NCBI GenBank assembly: GCA_026169535.1
Contig: JAPFCU010000063.1
Span: 56,622-120,621 of the forward strand
Direction: 5' to 3'
DNA from: Blautia sp.
Lineage (GTDB): Bacteria; Bacillota; Clostridia; Lachnospirales; Lachnospiraceae
Length of the DNA stretch: 64,000 bases
Positions 17,578 through 26,303 of the stretch are shown in pieces (within the stretch, counting starts at the first letter, position 1; each line of letters begins with the position of its first letter). The notes under the pieces are model-generated. The model was given only the letters and a program-made list of their open reading frames with translations. It ran no database searches and had not been told where the DNA came from. The translations under genes and the position numbers were made by a program.

Positions 17578-17596
17578 GTCACTGGCAAAAAGTGAC
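17578..17596. promoter_or_regulatory. Inverted repeat at the hydCBA start site
   Basis: GTCACT - GGCAAAA - AGTGAC, perfect six-base arms, spanning about +5 to +23 of the predicted transcript. This is a good position for a repressor operator or a short 5' hairpin. It does not match the Rex consensus. Confidence 0.4.
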
Positions 17597-17641
17597 AGAA
17601 ATAGTGGGGATTAAGCAAACAACCGTTAAGGAGGGAAATGC

Positions 17642-18121
17642 ATGTTAGATCAGTCTTATTACAGGAAGACGGACGAGATTATTGAGCATTATGGGCGCAA
17701 AGCAGCGTCCCTGATTCCGATTATGCAGGATATTCAGGCTGAATACCGTTATCTTCCGGGAGAACTTCTCACCTATGTGGCTTCAGAGATCGGTGTAACA
17801 GAAGCCAAAGCATTCAGTGTAGCAACTTTTTATGAAAATTTTTCTTTTGAACCAAAGGGAAAATATATCATCAAAGTATGTGACGGAACAGCATGTCATG
17901 TTCGTAAGTCTATGCCTGTAAAAGAAGCGTTGATGAAAGAACTGGGATTAACTCATAAGAAGCATACAACAGACGATATGATGTTTACTGTGGAAACTGT
18001 TTCCTGTCTCGGCGCATGCGGGCTGGCGCCGACACTTACCGTTAACGATGAGGTACACCCGAAGATGACACCGGAAAAAGCGGTGGAGCTTCTGGAAGAA
18101 TTGAGAGGTGAGAAGGCATGA
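17642..18121 (+). CDS. hydC: NADH-linked hydrogenase subunit, NuoE-like
   Basis: 159 residues, thioredoxin-like [2Fe-2S] ferredoxin of the NuoE/HydC family. Ligands are Cys80, Cys85 (CDGTAC) and Cys122, Cys126 (CLGAC). It is the small subunit of the trimeric, probably electron-bifurcating HydABC hydrogenase. GGAGG lies six bases before the ATG. Its stop overlaps the start of hydB (ATGA), so the two are translationally coupled. Confidence 0.93.
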   Translation: MLDQSYYRKTDEIIEHYGRKAASLIPIMQDIQAEYRYLPGELLTYVASEIGVTEAKAFSVATFYENFSFEPKGKYIIKVCDGTACHVRKSMPVKEALMKELGLTHKKHTTDDMMFTVETVSCLGACGLAPTLTVNDEVHPKMTPEKAVELLEELRGEKA

Positions 18122-19989
18122 GTATTATTTCAAAAGAAGATCTGCTCAATAAGCAGAAAGAAGTTCAGGATACGATCGATACCTATACCTGCCGTGTTCT
18201 TGTCTGTTCCGGTACCGGCTGTATGGCTTCCGGCGCACAGAAGATCTATGATGAAATGGTAAAGCTCTGCGCAGATCTGGATGGAGTTCAGGTGGAGATG
18301 CAGAAAGATATCCCTCATCTCGGTGTTGTAAAAACAGGATGCCAGGGTTTGTGTGAACTTGGGCCTCTTATGAGGATCCAGCCTTATGATTATCAGTATG
18401 TACATGTACAGGTTGAGGACTGCAGGGAGATTGTGGATCGAACTGTACTTGGAGGCCAGCCGGTAGAACGTCTTTTCTACAGAGACCATGACGAGGTCTG
18501 TCCGCATCCGGACGATATTCCGTTCTTAAATCAGCAGACCCGTATCGTTCTGGAAAACTGCGGCAAGATCGATGCAGAATCTATCGACGAATATATTGCA
18601 GCAGGCGGTTTTCAGGCAATGGCAAAGGCATTCTTTGACATGACTCCCCAGGATGTAATTGATGAAGTGACGAAATCCGGTCTTCGGGGTCGCGGCGGCG
18701 CAGGTTTCCCGGCAGGCAAGAAATGGGGACAGGTAGCCCGCCAGAAAGAAACCACAAGATATGTGGTGTGTAATGGCGACGAGGGCGACCCAGGAGCATT
18801 TATGGACGGTTCCGTAATGGAAGGTGATCCGTATAAAATGATCGAGGGTATGGTCATTGCCGCTTATGCGGTAGGCGCTGAGAACGGATATATCTATGTA
18901 AGAGCGGAATATCCGCTTTCTGTACAGAGACTGCGCATGGCTATCGAACAGGCGGAAGCATACGGACTTCTGGGAACTAATATTCTGGGTTCCGGTGTAA
19001 ACTTCTACCTGCATATCAACAGAGGCGCAGGCGCGTTTGTCTGCGGAGAGGGTTCTGCCCTGACTGCATCTATCGAAGGCAACAGAGGCATGCCTCGAGT
19101 GAAGCCGCCCCGTACTGTAGAAAAGGGACTGTGGGAAAAACCTACTGTTCTGAATAACGTGGAAACTTATGCAAACGTTCCGAAGATCATCCTTCAGGGT
19201 GCAGACTGGTTCCGTACCATCGGAACAGAGAGCAGTCCGGGAACAAAAACCTTCTCTTTGACAGGAGCTATTGAAAATACAGGTTTGATCGAGGTTCCTA
19301 TGGGAACAAATCTCCGCCATATTATTTATGATATCGGCGGCGGGCTGAAAAGCGGCGCTGCGTTTAAGGGTGTTCAGATCGGCGGACCTTCCGGCGGATG
19401 TCTGATTGACGAGCAGCTGGATCAGCCGCTTGATTTCGATTCTGTAAAAAAACTGGATGCTATCATGGGCTCCGGTGGACTTGTTGTAATGGATGAAAAT
19501 ACCTGTATGGTAGAGGTGGCACGTTTCTTTATGAGCTTTACCCAGAGAGAAAGCTGCGGTAAATGTGTTCCATGCCGTGAAGGTACCAAACGTATGCTGG
19601 AAATCCTGGAACGGATCGTTGCCGGTAAGGGAGAAATGTCAGATCTTGACGAACTGGAAGAGCTTGCGACAATGGTACAGAGTATGGCTCTCTGTGGTCT
19701 TGGAAAGAGTGCGCCTCTCCCGGTCATCAGTACACTGAAGCGGTTCCGCAGTGAGTACGAGGAGCATATCAGAGATAAGAAGTGCCGTGCAAAGGTTTGT
19801 ACAGCCCTTCGTCAGTTCCACATTAATGAAGAATTCTGTATCGGATGCGGCAAATGTGCCAAGAACTGTCCGGCAGGAGCAATCAGCGGAAAGATCAAAC
19901 ATCCGTATCACATTAATAATGATCTTTGTATCAAGTGCGGTGCATGTAAGGATAACTGTAACTTTGATGCAATTTATGTGGAAGCTTAA
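18118..19989 (+). CDS. hydB: NADH-linked hydrogenase subunit, NuoF-like
   Basis: 623 residues. N-terminal [2Fe-2S] thioredoxin-like domain (CSGTGC...CQGLCELGP), then the NuoF flavoprotein with FMN site SGLRGRGGAGFPAGKKW and NAD site NGDEGDPGAFMD, then the [4Fe-4S] motif ESCGKCVPCREG, and a C-terminal two-cluster ferredoxin (CIGCGKCAKNCP, CIKCGACKDNC). This architecture is that of bifurcating HydB, which couples NAD, ferredoxin and H2. It is followed by hydA after 15 bases. Confidence 0.95.
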   Translation: MSIISKEDLLNKQKEVQDTIDTYTCRVLVCSGTGCMASGAQKIYDEMVKLCADLDGVQVEMQKDIPHLGVVKTGCQGLCELGPLMRIQPYDYQYVHVQVEDCREIVDRTVLGGQPVERLFYRDHDEVCPHPDDIPFLNQQTRIVLENCGKIDAESIDEYIAAGGFQAMAKAFFDMTPQDVIDEVTKSGLRGRGGAGFPAGKKWGQVARQKETTRYVVCNGDEGDPGAFMDGSVMEGDPYKMIEGMVIAAYAVGAENGYIYVRAEYPLSVQRLRMAIEQAEAYGLLGTNILGSGVNFYLHINRGAGAFVCGEGSALTASIEGNRGMPRVKPPRTVEKGLWEKPTVLNNVETYANVPKIILQGADWFRTIGTESSPGTKTFSLTGAIENTGLIEVPMGTNLRHIIYDIGGGLKSGAAFKGVQIGGPSGGCLIDEQLDQPLDFDSVKKLDAIMGSGGLVVMDENTCMVEVARFFMSFTQRESCGKCVPCREGTKRMLEILERIVAGKGEMSDLDELEELATMVQSMALCGLGKSAPLPVISTLKRFRSEYEEHIRDKKCRAKVCTALRQFHINEEFCIGCGKCAKNCPAGAISGKIKHPYHINNDLCIKCGACKDNCNFDAIYVEA

Positions 19990-20004
19990 AAGGGAGGAAC
20001 AATT

Positions 20005-21693
20005 ATGGGTACAATGACCATTGACGGTAGAAAAGTTGAATTTACCGATGAAAAAAATGTCCTGACCGTTATCCGCAAGGCAGGCATTAATATACCGACA
20101 CTGTGCTATCATTCCGAGGTTTCCACCTTCGGCGCATGCCGTCTGTGTACAGTGGAGGATGACAGAGGCAGAACTTTTGCTTCCTGTTCAGAAGAACCAA
20201 GAGATGGAATGGTGATTTACACCAATTCCGGAAGGATTAAAAAATATCGTAAGCTGATCGTAGAGCTTCTTCTTGCAGCACACTGCAGAGACTGTACCAC
20301 CTGTATCAAAAGCGGCGAGTGTATCCTTCAGGAACTGGCGCACCGTCTTGGAGTAAGAGACATTCGTTTTGAAAATACAAGAGAAATTCATGAGATTGAC
20401 ACAAGCTCACCGTCCCTTGTAAGGGATCCCAATAAATGCATTCTTTGCGGAGACTGTGTACGTGCCTGTGAAGAACTTCAGGGAATCGGCGCTCTGGGAT
20501 TCGCATACCGTGGAACAGAAGCCATGGTTATGCCGGCATTTAATAAAAAGATTGCGGAGACAGACTGCGTAAACTGCGGTCAGTGCCGTGTATTCTGCCC
20601 GACAGGCGCTATCTCCATTAAAAATCATATGGATGAGGCCTGGGAAGCCCTTGCAGATCCGAATGTGCGGGTGGTTGCTCAGATTGCTCCGGCGGTTCGT
20701 GTGGCAGTAGGAGACCATTATGGACAGCCTAAGGGCCGCAGCGTAATGGGCAAGATCGTCAACGCGCTTCACAGAATGGGATTTGATGAGGTTTATGATA
20801 CGACCTTCAGCGCCGATCTTACCATTATGGAAGAATCTGCAGAATTTCTGAAAAGAATAGAAAAGGGAGAAAATCTTCCTCTTCTGACTTCCTGTTGTCC
20901 GGCATGGGTGAAATTTGTTACTGATCAGTACAAGGATTTTATCCCGAATATTTCTACCTGCAGATCACCGCAGCAGATGATGTCTGCCGTGATCAAAGAA
21001 TATTTCCGTGAACCGGAACATGCACAGGGCAAAAAGACAGTGATGGTTTCCATTATGCCATGTACCGCCAAGAAAGCGGAAGCCATCCGTCCGAACAGCT
21101 TTACCAAAGGCGAGCAGGATACAGATATTGTTATTACCACTACAGAGCTGATCCGTATGATCGATAACTTTGGTCTGGACTTTGCTTCTCTTGATCCGGA
21201 AGCCTGTGATATGCCGTTTGGGTTTGGTTCCGGCGGAGGTGTGATCTTTGGAGTGACCGGCGGTGTTACAGAGGCAGTTTTAAGACGTCTTACAGATGAC
21301 CACAGCAAAGAAGCGATGAGAGAGATTTCCGAATGCGGTGTCCGCGGCGAAGAGGGCATTAAAGAGTTCAGTGTTCCTTATAAGGGAATGGATGTAAAGA
21401 TCTGTGTAGTCAGCGGTCTTGCAAATGCAAGAAAAGTTATGGATCGCGTGAAAAACGGCGAAGCAGAATATCATCTCATTGAGGTAATGGCATGCAGACG
21501 AGGCTGTATCATGGGTGGAGGACAGCCTACCAGAGCCGGTGACAGGACCAAGGCTGCAAGGGCTAAAGGCCTGTACAATGCAGATAACACCATGATCATT
21601 AAGAAATCAGATGAGAATCCACTTGTGATCGAGCTTTATGATACCCTTCTGAAAGGAAAAGAGCACGAACTGCTTCACAATGAATTTTATTAA
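20005..21693 (+). CDS. hydA: [FeFe] hydrogenase catalytic subunit of the NADH-linked complex
   Basis: 562 residues. NuoG-like N-terminus with [2Fe-2S] ligands Cys34, Cys45, Cys48, Cys61, a His-Cys3 cluster (H-x3-C-x2-C-x5-C in HCRDCTTCIKSGEC), then two [4Fe-4S] motifs (CILCGDCVRAC, CVNCGQCRVFCP). The group A H-cluster motifs are intact: TSCCPAW (Cys297/298), IMPCTAKK (Cys353), MACRRGCIMGGGQP (Cys497/501). It makes or oxidises H2 in acetogenic growth. The maturases HydEFG are not in the window. RBS GGGAGGA. Ends before a hairpin terminator. Confidence 0.96.
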   Translation: MGTMTIDGRKVEFTDEKNVLTVIRKAGINIPTLCYHSEVSTFGACRLCTVEDDRGRTFASCSEEPRDGMVIYTNSGRIKKYRKLIVELLLAAHCRDCTTCIKSGECILQELAHRLGVRDIRFENTREIHEIDTSSPSLVRDPNKCILCGDCVRACEELQGIGALGFAYRGTEAMVMPAFNKKIAETDCVNCGQCRVFCPTGAISIKNHMDEAWEALADPNVRVVAQIAPAVRVAVGDHYGQPKGRSVMGKIVNALHRMGFDEVYDTTFSADLTIMEESAEFLKRIEKGENLPLLTSCCPAWVKFVTDQYKDFIPNISTCRSPQQMMSAVIKEYFREPEHAQGKKTVMVSIMPCTAKKAEAIRPNSFTKGEQDTDIVITTTELIRMIDNFGLDFASLDPEACDMPFGFGSGGGVIFGVTGGVTEAVLRRLTDDHSKEAMREISECGVRGEEGIKEFSVPYKGMDVKICVVSGLANARKVMDRVKNGEAEYHLIEVMACRRGCIMGGGQPTRAGDRTKAARAKGLYNADNTMIIKKSDENPLVIELYDTLLKGKEHELLHNEFY

Positions 21694-21710
21694 AAGGTGT
21701 GAATAAAAGG

Positions 21711-21744
21711 GCGGGGATGACTGTTAAAAGCAGAGCATCCCCGC
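21711..21744 (+). terminator. Terminator of hydCBA
   Basis: GCGGGGATG / CATCCCCGC, nine pairs with a 16-base loop, then the T-rich TCGTTTGAGGTTCTTTTATT. Strong stem, imperfect T-run. Confidence 0.65.
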
Positions 21745-21788
21745 TCGTTTGAGGTTCTTTTATTACCTTTTTGTTTTGGAATCTTATC

Positions 21789-21817
21789 TTGCATAACCAT
21801 GTTTTTTGCGTTAAAAT
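21789..21817 (+). promoter_or_regulatory. Promoter of the fumarase genes
   Basis: -35 TTGCAT (21789-21794), 17-base spacer, -10 TAAAAT (21812-21817), about 45 bases before the start codon. Confidence 0.5.
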
Positions 21818-21862
21818 ATTTTCAGAAATTTATTCCAAAATATATAATAAAGAGGTGCAAAT

Positions 21863-22705
21863 ATGCGTGAAATACAAGCATCACAGATTACAGATGTGAT
21901 CGAACGTCTCTGCATAGAGGCCAACACAGTTTTGCCGGAGGATATGAAGCAGGCCATTCAGACCTGCAGGGCATGTGAAGACGGTGAGATTGCCAGGGGA
22001 GTTCTTGACAACATTATCGAAAACTATCAGATTGCAGAAAATGAATGTGTTCCTATCTGTCAGGATACGGGAATGGCATGTGTATTTCTGGAAATCGGTC
22101 AGGATGTTCATGTTTCCGGCGGAGATCTGACAGAAGCAGTTAATGAAGGGGTACGCAGAGGCTATGATAAAGGATATCTGCGTAAATCTGTAGTAAAGGA
22201 TCCTGTCCGAAGAGGAAATACAGGAGATAACACACCGGCTATGCTGTATACGGAGATTGTGCCTGGTGAGCATATAAAGATCACTGTGGGACCCAAGGGC
22301 TTCGGAAGTGAAAACATGAGCGCCATTCGCATGTTCAAGCCGTCTGCAGGTCTGCAGGGCATCAAGGATTTTATCCTGGAAACAGTAGAAACAGCAGGCC
22401 CGAACCCCTGTCCTCCTATGGTTGTGGGAGTGGGAATCGGAGGAACTTTTGACAAGGCGGCTCTTCTGGCGAAAAAGGCATTGATGCGTCCGGTAGATTC
22501 CGAGAATCCGGATCCGTACTATGCAGATCTGGAAAAAGAAATGCTTCAGAAGATCAATGAACTGGGTATCGGTCCACAGGGATTTGGCGGAAGGACAACA
22601 GCAGTAGGATTAAATATTGAGACCATGCCTACTCATATTGCCGGAATGCCCTGTGCTATTAATATAAGCTGCCATGTAACACGACATAAAACGGAGGTGC
22701 TTTAA
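21863..22705 (+). CDS. Fumarate hydratase (class I), alpha subunit
   Basis: 280 residues, Fe-S hydro-lyase alpha subunit (TtdA/FumA N-terminal family). Typical segments are CVPICQDTGMACVFLEIG, DNTPAMLYTEIVPG and GPKGFGSENMSA; Cys ligands for the [4Fe-4S] cluster are present (CQDTG, NPCPPM, SCHVTRH region). With the next gene it hydrates fumarate to malate. Tartrate dehydratase is the alternative within the same family, but no tartrate genes are near. RBS AGAGGTGC. One base separates it from the beta subunit. Confidence 0.88.
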   Translation: MREIQASQITDVIERLCIEANTVLPEDMKQAIQTCRACEDGEIARGVLDNIIENYQIAENECVPICQDTGMACVFLEIGQDVHVSGGDLTEAVNEGVRRGYDKGYLRKSVVKDPVRRGNTGDNTPAMLYTEIVPGEHIKITVGPKGFGSENMSAIRMFKPSAGLQGIKDFILETVETAGPNPCPPMVVGVGIGGTFDKAALLAKKALMRPVDSENPDPYYADLEKEMLQKINELGIGPQGFGGRTTAVGLNIETMPTHIAGMPCAINISCHVTRHKTEVL

Positions 22706-22706
22706 G

Positions 22707-23273
22707 ATGGAACGACATATTACTTTGCCCCTGACAGAAGAAGTGGCAAGAAGCCTTCATGCAGGAGATTCTGTTTATCTTACGGGCGAGATCTATACCT
22801 CCAGGGATGCAGGACATAAAAGAATGTGTGAAGCGCTTTCAAGAGGAGAAGAGCTTCCTTTTGATCCAAAAGATGCAACGATTTATTATGTGGGTCCAAC
22901 CCCTGCCAAACCGGGTCAGGTGATTGGTTCAGCAGGTCCAACCACCAGCGGAAGGATGGATGCCTATGCTCCGACGATGATGTCTGTGGGAGCCAGGGGA
23001 ATGATCGGGAAAGGTGCAAGACTTCCGGAAGTTGTTGATGCCATGAAAAAGTACGGCGGAGTATATTTTGGAGCCATTGGCGGAGCCGGAGCTCTTCTTG
23101 CAAAATGCATTAAAAAGGCAGAGCTTGTGGCGTATGAGGACCTTCAGTCGGAAGCTTTGAGACGTCTTTATGTGGAGGATATGCCCCTTGTGGTGATTAT
23201 TGACAGCGAGGGCAGAAACCTTTATGAAGAGGGCAGGGAAGCTTATCTTCAGAACCATAAAACAGTAAAATAA
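22707..23273 (+). CDS. Fumarate hydratase (class I), beta subunit
   Basis: 188 residues, Fe-S hydro-lyase C-terminal domain protein, usual length. It has GEIYTSRDAGHKRM, YYVGPTPAKPGQVIGSAGPTT as the catalytic-loop region, and GAIGGAGALLAK. It is the partner of the alpha subunit, with an RBS GGAGG inside the end of that gene. Together they would link malate and fumarate in an incomplete TCA cycle. Confidence 0.9.
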   Translation: MERHITLPLTEEVARSLHAGDSVYLTGEIYTSRDAGHKRMCEALSRGEELPFDPKDATIYYVGPTPAKPGQVIGSAGPTTSGRMDAYAPTMMSVGARGMIGKGARLPEVVDAMKKYGGVYFGAIGGAGALLAKCIKKAELVAYEDLQSEALRRLYVEDMPLVVIIDSEGRNLYEEGREAYLQNHKTVK

Positions 23274-23335
23274 TCCGGTTTCCTGTCAGCGATATGGAGC
23301 GTGCTTAAAAATAGAGAAAAAAACTCCAAAATAGG

Positions 23336-23364
23336 TTGACACAGAGGAAGAAAAAGGATTATAC
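23336..23364 (+). promoter_or_regulatory. Promoter of the zinc-ribbon gene
   Basis: -35 TTGACA (23336-23341), 17-base spacer, -10 TTATAC (23359-23364). Confidence 0.55.
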
Positions 23365-23423
23365 TGAAAACATAAACGGGAATGGAGAATATCCCGGCAG
23401 AAATGAAAAAGGAGGAATTGCCG

Positions 23424-23618
23424 ATGTCAGTAATGGATGGATGCGAAAGCCAGCACAGAACTTCCGTGATCGAAGAGAAGGTCTGTCCGAAATGTGGAAA
23501 GGAAGTGGAGGTATTTACTTCCCGTGGAAAGCTTACAGAGGATACTGTCTGCGACTGCGGATATGTATTTAAAGCAGAAGATGCAGTTCCGCTGAAAACA
23601 GAGCCGAAAGAGAAATAA
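23424..23618 (+). CDS. Small zinc-ribbon-like protein
   Basis: 64 residues from ATG 23424, which follows AAAAAGGAGG by a normal spacer; an in-frame ATG at 23382 has no RBS. One CPKCGK pair (CxxC) and one CDCGY pair (CxC) would make a four-Cys zinc site in the middle of the protein. Both ends are polar and lysine/glutamate rich. I do not recognise the family or function. It has its own consensus promoter and sits between the fumarase genes and spoIVA. Confidence 0.65.
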   Translation: MSVMDGCESQHRTSVIEEKVCPKCGKEVEVFTSRGKLTEDTVCDCGYVFKAEDAVPLKTEPKEK

Positions 23619-23728
23619 AATCAGGTTCTGTGCAGAAATTTTTTTAAAGGTAACATGAACGAAAATCCCCCTGCATATAAATATAACAATACATGGGATT
23701 GTTTGAATATATGCAAGGGGGAATTTTT

Positions 23729-25198
23729 ATGGAAAATTTTCAGGTTTACCGGGATATTCAGGCGCGTACCGGCGGTGATATATACATAGGTGTTGTTGGT
23801 CCAGTCCGTACAGGAAAGTCAACTTTTATCAGGCGTTTTATGGAGCAGACAGCACTGCCTGTGATAGACAGCGAAAAGCAGGGAGAAATCCGGGATCAGC
23901 TGCCTTTGAGCGGTTCCGGAAAACTGATCACGACTGTAGAACCGAAATTTATTCCAAAAGAAGCGGTTCCCGTCACGTTGGGAGACGATCAGAAAGTCAA
24001 GATACGTCTGATTGATTGTGTGGGGTATCTGGTAAAAGATGCTTCCGGTCATGTGGAAGAGGGAAAAGAAAGAATGGTAAAAACTCCCTGGTTTTCTAAA
24101 GCAGTCCCTTTTCATGAAGCTGCATCTATAGGAACCAGAAAGGTGATTCGCGAGCATTCCACAATAGGGCTTGTTGTTACCACTGACGGCAGCTTTGGGG
24201 AGATTCCCGGAGAAAACTTCCGGGAGGCAGAGGAGATCACAGTAAATGAATTGAAAAGTCAGGGAAAACCGTTTCTAGTCCTTATAAATTCTCAGTTTCC
24301 TTATAAGGAAGAAACTTTGCAGCTTGCCGGGAAACTGCAGGAAAAATATGGAGTCTCGGTAATGACGGCTAACTGTGAACAGCTGCGAAAAGAAGATATC
24401 ACCAGGATACTGGAAAAGATTCTTTATGAGTTTCCTGTCAGCGAGATTCACTACTATATTCCGAAATGGACAGAAATGCTTCCGGCGGATCATGAACTGA
24501 AAGCCCAGATCATGGAACAGATCAGGAACAGAATGGTTCATTTGGCCCATATCCGCGATATTACAAAAGATTCTGTGAAACTGGAAGGTCCTTTTGTACA
24601 GGATACACTTCTGGAGGATGTAAATCTTTCTGACGGGATTGTAAAAATCCGGATCCAGATTAAAGATGAGTATTATTACAGTATATTAAGTGAGCTTTGC
24701 GGAATTTCCATGAAGAGTGAATATGAGCTGATCCATACAATGAAAGAGCTTTCTGAGATGAAAGCGCAATATGTAAAAGTACAGGATGCCATTGAGTCTG
24801 TACGGGGAACCGGCTATGGAGTGGTAGTACCGGAACTGTCGGAAATTGAGATAGAGGAACCATCTGTGATACGGCAGGGGAATAAATTTGGTGTAAAGAT
24901 CCGTTCTAAAAGTCCGTCCATCCACATGATACGTGCCAACATCGAAACGGAGATTGCTCCGATTGTAGGTACAGAGCAGCAGGCAAAGGATCTGATTCAG
25001 TATATCGGAGAAAGCGGACAAAGGGGAGAAAGTATCTGGGAGACAAATATTTTTGGAAAATCTATCGAACAGCTGGTTCAGGATGGGATACGCAGTAAGA
25101 TAACTGCTATTGGAGAAGAAAGTCAGGCAAAGCTTCAGGATACCATGCAGAAGATTGTGAATGACAGCAAGGGAGGTCTGGTCTGCATTATTATTTAA
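23729..25198 (+). CDS. spoIVA: Stage IV sporulation protein A (spore coat ATPase)
   Basis: 489 residues from ATG 23729 (AAGGGGG RBS), close to the 492 of B. subtilis SpoIVA. Walker A GPVRTGKSTFI at about residues 24-34, followed by a TRAFAC-like GTPase-fold region that hydrolyses ATP, the middle domain, and the conserved hydrophobic C-terminus GGLVCIII that anchors it to SpoVM on the forespore. It polymerises into the basement layer of the spore coat. Its presence shows a spore former. A sigma-E type promoter would be expected; I could not place one confidently. Confidence 0.95.
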   Translation: MENFQVYRDIQARTGGDIYIGVVGPVRTGKSTFIRRFMEQTALPVIDSEKQGEIRDQLPLSGSGKLITTVEPKFIPKEAVPVTLGDDQKVKIRLIDCVGYLVKDASGHVEEGKERMVKTPWFSKAVPFHEAASIGTRKVIREHSTIGLVVTTDGSFGEIPGENFREAEEITVNELKSQGKPFLVLINSQFPYKEETLQLAGKLQEKYGVSVMTANCEQLRKEDITRILEKILYEFPVSEIHYYIPKWTEMLPADHELKAQIMEQIRNRMVHLAHIRDITKDSVKLEGPFVQDTLLEDVNLSDGIVKIRIQIKDEYYYSILSELCGISMKSEYELIHTMKELSEMKAQYVKVQDAIESVRGTGYGVVVPELSEIEIEEPSVIRQGNKFGVKIRSKSPSIHMIRANIETEIAPIVGTEQQAKDLIQYIGESGQRGESIWETNIFGKSIEQLVQDGIRSKITAIGEESQAKLQDTMQKIVNDSKGGLVCIII

Positions 25199-25219
25199 AA
25201 AACAGAATTTAGAGAAAAA

Positions 25220-25269
25220 GACTGATGCGGGATTCTGTATTATAAACAGACGGCATCAGTCCTTTTTTT
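25220..25269 (+). terminator. Terminator between spoIVA and cbiK
   Basis: GACTGATGC (25220-25228) pairs with GCATCAGTC (25253-25261), followed by CTTTTTTT. It serves spoIVA and, through the A-run preceding the stem, probably also the convergent cbiK. Confidence 0.85.
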
Positions 25270-26107
25270 ATTCACTTATATTATTAATAGCATTCTGGAC
25301 ATGTTCAACAAAAAGTTCCCGTATTTTCTGGTAAGCCCCCAGACCTTTTAATATAGATTCTGCTTCGTAACCGGCGCTTTGGAATCTGGAAGCCCAGGAT
25401 TCCGGATGGTCTCCGGCCATATCATTATGGGCGTGGTCTCCGGCAACGATCATAAAAGGAGCTAGAACTACTTTTTCTATAGATAGATCATTGCTTGTGG
25501 AATCGCAGCTCTGGGCTGAAATCCCATAATTGCTGATCTCCTGGATCAGTTCCTGCACAGAAGGACTGGCCTCTACCGTACCGAGAAAAATATGAGGATA
25601 TCCCATATCCTTAAAAAGCTGATCCAGCTCTTCGTAAACAGCATTTACCTGATGGGGAGTGCCATGACCCATCAGCACCAAAGCAGTATTTTTATCCAGA
25701 TATTCAAATCGTTTTCCGATGGCATGGACAATTGTTTCCGCATCCTTTTGACCGGAGAGAAGAGGTGAGCCAAAAGAAATGGATTGAAAATAGTTTTTAT
25801 AAGAGAGAACTTCATCTTTCATGATATGGTTTTCAATGCCGTCCAGAATATGGGTAGGCTGAACGATAACCTCAGTAATGCCGTCATCGATCATCTGCTC
25901 CATAGCTTCGCAGACATTGGGGATGATGATCTGATCCCGTTTTTTTAAGATTGAAAGAATCATGCGGCTTGTCCAGGCACGATAAATCCGGTATTCGGGA
26001 AAAGCGGCAATGATATCGTTTTCAATTCGTTCTATAGTTGCTTTTCTGGCATCCTCATAGCTTGTGCCGAAGCTGACTACCAGAATGGCCTTGTGACTGT
26101 GTTCCAT
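25268..26107 (-). CDS. cbiK: Sirohydrochlorin cobaltochelatase
   Basis: 279 residues from ATG 26107 (MEHSHKAILVVSFGTSYEDA), with GGAGGG upstream; longer frames lack an RBS. CbiK-type class II chelatase. Metal-site residues fall in VLMGHGTPHQ, FLGTVEASPS and MIVAGDHAHNDMAGD. It inserts Co(II) into sirohydrochlorin in anaerobic cobamide synthesis, the cofactor of AcsCD. It stands alone here; the hem/sir genes that make its substrate are about 6.5 kb away on the other strand. No cobalamin riboswitch seen upstream. Confidence 0.92.
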   Translation of the reverse strand: MEHSHKAILVVSFGTSYEDARKATIERIENDIIAAFPEYRIYRAWTSRMILSILKKRDQIIIPNVCEAMEQMIDDGITEVIVQPTHILDGIENHIMKDEVLSYKNYFQSISFGSPLLSGQKDAETIVHAIGKRFEYLDKNTALVLMGHGTPHQVNAVYEELDQLFKDMGYPHIFLGTVEASPSVQELIQEISNYGISAQSCDSTSNDLSIEKVVLAPFMIVAGDHAHNDMAGDHPESWASRFQSAGYEAESILKGLGAYQKIRELFVEHVQNAINNISE

Positions 26108-26217
26108 GGAAATACCCTCCGTAAGCTGCATTTGCAGTTTTATGCTTTTTATGTAACATATTATACTATAAAATCCTACTTGAGAAAACAAAAATACGGT
26201 AAAAAATAAAAATCATA

Positions 26218-26246
26218 TTGACTTTTTGGTAAGTCAATAATATCAT
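26218..26246 (+). promoter_or_regulatory. cysK promoter overlapped by a palindromic operator
   Basis: -35 TTGACT (26218-26223), 17-base spacer, -10 TATCAT (26241-26246). The perfect inverted repeat TTGACTT (26218-26224) / AAGTCAA (26231-26237) covers the -35 and half of the spacer. The Rrf2-family regulator encoded at the end of this operon (28139-28561) is the obvious candidate to bind it. Confidence 0.65.
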
Positions 26247-26303
26247 ACCAACATATGAAATAAATATGTAAATTAAGACACAGAAGGAAAGGTGGAATGA
26301 GAT

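Noticed and set aside
26108..26217. Cobalamin riboswitch upstream of cbiK or of hemA.
   Set aside because: No B12-box (GCCACTG-type) or its usual long structured leader is present in either region.
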